Shown: one piece after another, positions 59,157 through 64,000 of the stretch
Numbering within the stretch: the first letter of the stretch is position 1
Layout of the letters: each line of letters starts with the position of its first letter
DNA from: Treponema bryantii
Lineage (GTDB): Bacteria > Spirochaetota > Spirochaetia > Treponematales > Treponemataceae
Reading direction: 5' to 3'
Assembly (NCBI RefSeq): GCF_900113965.1
Contig: NZ_FORI01000005.1
Coordinates: 62,001-126,000, forward strand
Length of the DNA: 64,000 nucleotides
Program-made: the position numbers and the translations under genes
The notes under the pieces: model-generated
Databases searched by the model: none
The model's input: the letters and a program-made list of their open reading frames with translations, nothing else
What the model was told of the DNA's origin: nothing

Positions 59157-60028
59157 TTTTCAGAGTTGCCAGAGTTTTTGTGATTTCAATCTTTCTCTTT
59201 TTCTTGACTTCCTGTTACGGCAGCTGGAATTTCTTTTATGAAGGAAACAATGTAGATGAACGAACTCAGGAAATGAAATGGATTTCAGATTCGAATGATT
59301 TACAATTTGAACAGAGCGGTGTTTCAAAACTTGGCGGAACATACACAGTTCTTGTTTTATCTGATACTCATTTTGGAAGCAAGAAGAAGCCTGTAAATCC
59401 ACAAAAGCTTTATAACTGGCTCGACACTAAAAAGGAATCACCTGATTATCCGTCCTTTGCAATCTGCCTTGGAGATGCAACTGAATTAGGCCGCCGTGAT
59501 GATTTTGATCTTTATCATGATTTTTGTAAAACTCTTCAGACAAAATATAATCTGTCCCTGATTTTTAATGCCTGCGGAAATCATGACATCTATCAGAATA
59601 ACTGGGAAAACTGGGAACGTGAATGTTATCCGTATACTTCGTTTTACAGATTTCAGACAACGAATTTTTCATGGTACTGCCTTGATACTGCCTCGGGAGC
59701 TGTAGGTTATGAGCAGTACAAAAAGCTGATGGCAGTGTTTGAACTTGATCCTCGACCGAAAATTGTTTTTACACACTATCCTTATGTGCGCTTTAATATC
59801 AACTGTTCGAATATGGCAGAGACAACAGAGCGCAATCTCATGATTTCAGATTTTTATAAGAACAAGGTAAAGTGCCTTCTTGGCGGACATAATCACACTG
59901 CAACCTACGACAATCTTGGCTTTAATGATTATGGCATTCCATCTTATGGTTATGTTGAAAAGTGGGGACTGCTGTATGTTGATGAAGCAGCCGGCACTGC
60001 CGAACTTATTTTTTGTGGTGATAATTAG
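59153..60028 (+). CDS. Metallophosphoesterase lipoprotein
   Basis: Lipobox FLTSC (Cys21) follows a hydrophobic signal. The calcineurin-type metal motifs are in order: VLSDTHFG, CLGDATELG, CGNHDIYQ, FTHYPY and GGHNHTATY. It should be a periplasm- or surface-anchored phosphoesterase with a two-metal site. It overlaps the preceding barrel-protein gene by four bases and ends four bases into the convergent relA stop. Substrate unknown. Confidence 0.85.
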   Translation: MIFRVARVFVISIFLFFLTSCYGSWNFFYEGNNVDERTQEMKWISDSNDLQFEQSGVSKLGGTYTVLVLSDTHFGSKKKPVNPQKLYNWLDTKKESPDYPSFAICLGDATELGRRDDFDLYHDFCKTLQTKYNLSLIFNACGNHDIYQNNWENWERECYPYTSFYRFQTTNFSWYCLDTASGAVGYEQYKKLMAVFELDPRPKIVFTHYPYVRFNINCSNMAETTERNLMISDFYKNKVKCLLGGHNHTATYDNLGFNDYGIPSYGYVEKWGLLYVDEAAGTAELIFCGDN

Positions 60029-61851
60029 TCATCCCACTGAACTTCTACGCTGCGTTCTTCTTTATGAGGAATGCGTTGATAAATGAGACAGTCGGCGCGG
60101 TGAATTGAAACACCCTTAGTTCTTGTTACATAGCCCGCAATAAGGTCTGGATATTCCGGATGGCAGCACTGCGCAATGTTGTAAAGTACACGGCGTTCGC
60201 CCTGTACCAGAACTCCGCATTTTCTTTTAGGCTTCTGTTCAACATTTTCCTGCTTGCCTTTTTTAGGGCGTGATTTCTTTACTCTGCTGAAATGAGTACC
60301 ACCAGCACCCGCAGTACCAACCGTGCCCTCAATGCCCTGAGCCGCGGCGGCCTCTTCAGCCTTAAGCGCAAGCCGTTCACTGAAAGTAGGGTCATTAGCC
60401 ATGAGCCACGAGTGAATCTTCTGGTGAGCCTTACTTGTCTTTACCAGCTTGAGCTGAGCCTCTGTAGGATGAGCCTGAGGATTTGTGATTACTTCAATAA
60501 TCTGAGTATTTTGAAGCGCCTTAGACAAAGGAATGATTTTTCCGTCTGCCTTAGCCGCAATGATTTTTTCACCGATAGCTGAGTGAATTGAGTATGCAAA
60601 GTCAATTGCAGTTGCTCCCATCGGAAGCTTTTTTACATCACCCTTTGGAGTGAAAACGTAAATCTCATCACCAAGGAGTTCGTTCTTGAGAGTTTCAAAA
60701 TTGTTGCCTTCTGTGAGGCTGTCTTTAAACTGCTGCAGTTTGTTGTAAATGGCGAGGCGGTCTTCTTCTATAAGTTCGCGCGAGCTTCCTTTTTTGTAAA
60801 GCCAGTGTGACGCAATTCCGTGCTCGGCCATGTTGTGCATGTCGTGGGTACGAATCTGAATCTCAAGAGGCTTTCCTTCACACATTACAGTTGTGTGCAG
60901 CGACTGATAACCGTTTGCCTTAGGCATGGCAATGTAGTCTTTGAATCGGCCGTCGAGTGGTTTCCAAAGTCCGTGAACAATACCAACAAGAGTATAGCAT
61001 TCAGCCGGAGTATTACAGAGAATACGCAGTGCAAGTAAATCAAAAAGTTCTCCTGCTTCCTTGTTGCGCTTTCTCATCTTCTGATAAATTGAGTAAAAGT
61101 GTTTTGCACGGCTTTGAATCTCAATCTTCATGCCCATTTTATCTGCAGATTTATAAATGCTGTTTACAGCCTTTTCGAGGTAGCTTGAGCGCTCGTCTTT
61201 TTTCTGAGAAACAATTGCCTTAATCTGCTGGAAAACTGCCGGGTTTGTATACTTAAGGCTCAAATCTTCAAACTCATTTTTTTCTGCCTGCATTCCAAGA
61301 CGGTCTGCAAGAGGAGCCCAGATCTCTATAACGGCAGATGCAATCATATGCTGGTCTGCGGCGGTAAAGTTTTTGATATTGCGGATGCGGTCCAGACGGT
61401 CGGCAAGGGTAATAAGGATAATGCGCGCATCATCACACATTGCAAAAAGCATATTGCGGATGGCGTCTGACTGATGCATTGTTTTTGTGTTTATAGGGAG
61501 ATTGAGAATCTTATTTACTGTGAGAATAATATTGCAGACATTTTCACCAAACTGAGCCTTCAGTTCCTCTTCTGAAACATCAAATTCTGTAATTGAGTGA
61601 AGGATTGCTGCTACAAGGGTAGGGCTGTCGAGCTTGCTTTCTGCAAGAATGTTTGCAACTCTGAGTGGATGAACGTAGTAAGGCTTTCCGCATTCACGAA
61701 CTTTGTCGCCTGCTTTTTGTACAAGAAGAGACCATGCCTGTGAAACTGCCTGTTTTTCTTCCGGAGAAAGATATTCGTGTTTAGAAAAAAACTCTTCCAG
61801 AAGGGCAGCTGGATTTTTCATGTCGGAAACAAAAACTTTATCGCTGCTCAT
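60025..61851 (-). CDS. RelA/SpoT homologue, synthetase competent, hydrolase motif degenerate
   Basis: The 608-residue protein makes (p)ppGpp. The synthetase is intact: KHFYSIYQKMRKR, FDLLALRI, GRFKDYIAMPKANGYQSLHTT and LEIQIRTHDMH. In the HD hydrolase region the first His (YYVHPLRVA, His61) stays, but the HD pair reads LHSITEF (His85, Ser86) and LADR reads ITLADRLDRIRN, so hydrolysis is doubtful. TGS (IYVFTPKGDVKKLPMGATAIDFAY) and a zinc-finger-like C-terminus (CCHPEYPD) are present but the usual ACT domain is missing. A GC-rich Ala/Gly linker lies near residues 505-530 (60300-60350). Confidence 0.87.
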   Translation of the reverse strand: MSSDKVFVSDMKNPAALLEEFFSKHEYLSPEEKQAVSQAWSLLVQKAGDKVRECGKPYYVHPLRVANILAESKLDSPTLVAAILHSITEFDVSEEELKAQFGENVCNIILTVNKILNLPINTKTMHQSDAIRNMLFAMCDDARIILITLADRLDRIRNIKNFTAADQHMIASAVIEIWAPLADRLGMQAEKNEFEDLSLKYTNPAVFQQIKAIVSQKKDERSSYLEKAVNSIYKSADKMGMKIEIQSRAKHFYSIYQKMRKRNKEAGELFDLLALRILCNTPAECYTLVGIVHGLWKPLDGRFKDYIAMPKANGYQSLHTTVMCEGKPLEIQIRTHDMHNMAEHGIASHWLYKKGSSRELIEEDRLAIYNKLQQFKDSLTEGNNFETLKNELLGDEIYVFTPKGDVKKLPMGATAIDFAYSIHSAIGEKIIAAKADGKIIPLSKALQNTQIIEVITNPQAHPTEAQLKLVKTSKAHQKIHSWLMANDPTFSERLALKAEEAAAAQGIEGTVGTAGAGGTHFSRVKKSRPKKGKQENVEQKPKRKCGVLVQGERRVLYNIAQCCHPEYPDLIAGYVTRTKGVSIHRADCLIYQRIPHKEERSVEVQWDD

Positions 61852-61954
61852 ACTTCCACCGTATAAATTAAAAATAACAGATTATTCTAAAAAATTACAG
61901 TAATTTTCTATAAAATTTATTGTTATTTTATTATAATTTAAATGGAAAACTAGT

Positions 61955-63259
61955 ATGAAACGTTTGATTTTAGCATTGTTTGTTACTGCGTCATTTTCGT
62001 TGTATGCGCAGGAAACATTAGAAAAAGTTAGAAAAATTACAGTTGATGATGCGGTTATTCTGGCAGCAGATAACAATATTTCTTTGAAGCGACAGAGAAT
62101 CACTCTAGATGGTCTTGAAAGAAGAAATAAAACTGCCTGGAATGGTGTGAGTCCTTCTGCATCTTTAAGTGGTGGCTTTACAAAACCTCTTGATGGTATT
62201 GTAACTGATATGGAAGCACAGATAAAGTACACTTATAACATTGGTGCTTCTGCAAGACTTTCCCTTACCCCTTCACTTTATACTTCAATTAAAGATGCAA
62301 GCCTTAAATACGAAAGCGGAAAAACTTCCTATGAAGATGCAGTTCGTCAGGTTGAGCTGAATGTACGAAAGCTTTTTTATAATCTGCTTTACACACAGGA
62401 GAGCATGAATCTGCAGCGCCGAAATATGGAAACTGCAAAGCTCCGTTATGAAAATAATCTTGATAAATATAACCGTGGCCAGCTTTCTGAGCTTGATTTA
62501 CTTCAGTCACAGTACAGCTATGAAAGCCAGCGCCCGTCACTTGAGTCTGCAGAAATTGCATATCAGAACAGTATTGCATCTTTCAAACAGACTCTCGGTA
62601 TTCCTCAGAACGAAAAAATTGAACTTTCCGGCTCCCTTGCAGAAGCAATTCCACCGGAAAGTTTTTCTTTTACACAGTCTGTAGATGACCTTCCTTCTGT
62701 AAAAAAGATTGAAGCAAGCATTGCACAGCAGAAAAACTCACTTTTGGCAACCCGCTTTTCTGCTTACGGTCCTTCAGTTACTGCATCTTATTCGTGGGGC
62801 ATGAACGGAAATGATAAAGTTGAAGAATTTAAGAAGATGCAGGAAAGTCATTCACTTTCTCTTTCTGTTTCAATTCCTTTAGACGGCTATCTTCCATGGT
62901 CTACAGGCTCGCAGAATGTTGCAAATCAAAAAGCAACTTTGAAAGACCTTGAACTTCAGCTTGAAAATGAAAAAACAACAGCTTCCCTCAATCTTCAGAA
63001 CAGCATGAAAAATATCCTTCAGAAGCAGAATCAGATGGATATGCTTAACCGCAATGTTGAGATTGCACAGAAAGCTTATGATATGACACTTACTGCCTAT
63101 AATCACGGTTCGCGCGACCTCCTTACCCTGCAGAATGCTTCAGACTCACTTTTGAAAGCAAAAACAGACAGAGAGTCGCATATCTACAATCTGATTTGTG
63201 CAGTTCTTGATCTTGAAAATACACTGGGACTTCCGTTTGGTTCCCTTGGAAAAGAATAG
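61955..63259 (+). CDS. tolC: TolC-like outer-membrane efflux protein
   Basis: The 434-residue protein has a signal peptide (LILALFVTASFSLYAQ) and two TolC repeats with the long helical pattern (TVDDAVILAADNNISLKRQ, YENNLDKYNRGQLSELDLLQSQYSYESQ, and QKAYDMTLTAYNHGSRDLLTLQNA). TolC trimers form an outer-membrane tunnel for efflux pumps and type I secretion. The next gene is the adaptor of an RND pump, ten bases on. TATAAT lies at 61932-61937. Confidence 0.88.
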   Translation: MKRLILALFVTASFSLYAQETLEKVRKITVDDAVILAADNNISLKRQRITLDGLERRNKTAWNGVSPSASLSGGFTKPLDGIVTDMEAQIKYTYNIGASARLSLTPSLYTSIKDASLKYESGKTSYEDAVRQVELNVRKLFYNLLYTQESMNLQRRNMETAKLRYENNLDKYNRGQLSELDLLQSQYSYESQRPSLESAEIAYQNSIASFKQTLGIPQNEKIELSGSLAEAIPPESFSFTQSVDDLPSVKKIEASIAQQKNSLLATRFSAYGPSVTASYSWGMNGNDKVEEFKKMQESHSLSLSVSIPLDGYLPWSTGSQNVANQKATLKDLELQLENEKTTASLNLQNSMKNILQKQNQMDMLNRNVEIAQKAYDMTLTAYNHGSRDLLTLQNASDSLLKAKTDRESHIYNLICAVLDLENTLGLPFGSLGKE

Positions 63260-63268
63260 GAGATATAA

Positions 63269-64000
63269 ATGAGCAGAAAAAAAGGTACAACAGCCATTGT
63301 TGTGGTTGGAATTCTTGCAGTAACAGCACTTGCAGTATTTTTGATTATGGGATCTGCAAAGAAGAAAAGAGCTGCAATGGGCGGCTTTGGTGGTTTCGGT
63401 GGCGGCAGAGGCTTCCAGCAGTCAGCAACTGCAGTTCGTACAGTAGTTGCTAAAAATCAGACAATTACAGATTTTGTTTATACAAACGGTGAAATTGAAA
63501 CTCAGAAATCTATAGAAGTTTTCCCTTCAATCGGTGGTAAGGTTGTTGAGATGATGGTTTCGCTTGGTTCTTCTGTAAAGCAGGGGGAAGTAATTGCTTA
63601 CATCGACCCTTCAGAACCAGGAAGCTATTATGCAAAGAGCCCTGTAATTGCTCCTATCGACGGAAGTATCATTACCTCTCCGGTAAAAATAGGACAGAAG
63701 GTAAATGCCAATTCGGTAATCACAAAGATTGGTGATATCAACAACCTTCAGATTACAGCAAAGGTTCCGGAACGCTATGTTGCAGATATCGCAATCGGTC
63801 AGAAGGCAGAAATCACACTCCAGGCTTATGGCGAAGAAAAGTTTATTGCTTCGGTTGTGCGCATTTCTCCTGTAGTTGATCCTGCTACCCGTACAAAAGA
63901 AATTATTTTGAATTTTGATAAACACTACGATAAGGTTAATGCCGGTATGTTTGCCCGCGTTAAGCTTTTTACTGTTGATTTTGGCGGCTACCCTGTAATT
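63269..64000 (+). CDS. RND efflux membrane-fusion (adaptor) protein (3' partial)
   Basis: Start at 63269 has AGGAG upstream; the frame is open to the window edge, giving 244 residues. One N-terminal helix (AIVVVGILAVTALAVFLIM) leads into a Gly-rich segment (MGGFGGFGGGRGF), a barrel-sandwich hybrid pair (GGKVVEMMVSLGSSVKQGEVIAYID and APIDGSIITSPVKIGQKV) and a beta-barrel with ITAKVPERYVADIAIGQKAEI. This is the HlyD_D23/RND adaptor layout. It links the inner-membrane pump, presumably encoded just past the edge, to the TolC gene upstream. Confidence 0.87.
   Translation, partial: MSRKKGTTAIVVVGILAVTALAVFLIMGSAKKKRAAMGGFGGFGGGRGFQQSATAVRTVVAKNQTITDFVYTNGEIETQKSIEVFPSIGGKVVEMMVSLGSSVKQGEVIAYIDPSEPGSYYAKSPVIAPIDGSIITSPVKIGQKVNANSVITKIGDINNLQITAKVPERYVADIAIGQKAEITLQAYGEEKFIASVVRISPVVDPATRTKEIILNFDKHYDKVNAGMFARVKLFTVDFGGYPVI

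Noticed and set aside
1-64000. tRNA or rRNA genes and prophage
   Set aside because: No cloverleaf, rRNA signature, integrase or phage structural gene was recognised on reading both strands.

Overview
The window looks like a chromosomal segment of a host-associated Treponema (Spirochaetota). This is inferred from gene content: LptC/LptA/LptB homologues, RNase Y, a ChvE-type sugar transporter with a private sensor system, RelA-type (p)ppGpp synthetase, a large intracellular GH13 enzyme beside MalQ, and many small AT-rich genes. Species identity cannot be fixed from sequence reading alone. No rRNA, tRNA, prophage, transposase or cas gene was recognised.

Layout. 1-8 kb: end of a GH3 glycosidase, a DTW tRNA-modification enzyme, a lipoprotein hydrolase, an acyl-CoA synthetase, lptC-lptA-lptB and rny. 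8-10 kb: small poorly known genes. 10-22 kb (all minus strand): clpS-clpA-anchored sugar-binding sensor-histidine kinase-AraC response regulator-sugar-binding lipoprotein, nearly all overlapping, then chvE-mmsA-mmsB with an attenuator after chvE. 22-29 kb: an inactive-looking rhomboid, an aldo/keto-reductase-like Fe-S protein, two NUDIX hydrolases, two GNATs, a methyltransferase, an AraC-methyltransferase fusion, and a 557-bp intergenic region with a striking palindromic array. 29-41 kb: rex-serC-serA operon, lytic transglycosylase, EIIA, pgi, a redox cluster (TlpA, a 48-residue CXXC protein, a membrane Fe-S protein), argR and a threonine-synthase-like pseudoenzyme. 41-51 kb: GH13 enzyme with a histone-like Lys-rich tail, malQ, radical SAM protein, TatD, pseudouridine synthase, orphan DNA methyltransferase. 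52-64 kb: EEP hydrolase, sodium/solute symporter, metA, hydrolase, U32 protein, metallophosphoesterase, relA, tolC and the start of an RND adaptor gene.

The most unusual signals are non-coding. (1) The convergent symporter and metA genes end in two hairpins with different but perfectly paired 26-bp outer stems and the same ~62-nt core, in the same orientation relative to each transcript, with compensatory changes. (2) At 27345-27637 five 36-nt units, each a 10-bp inverted repeat around a variable 16-nt loop, are separated by variable 28/29/28/28-nt segments. (3) A dispersed 25-55-bp palindrome (core TTTCGACAGGCTCAA) occurs at least eleven times and is read in frame inside rex, a pseudouridine synthase, a DNA methyltransferase and the lptC signal peptide. 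(4) Many starts have a -10 box only 6-9 nt upstream and no Shine-Dalgarno sequence, suggesting frequent leaderless mRNAs. Several proteins keep a family fold but lack its catalytic residues.
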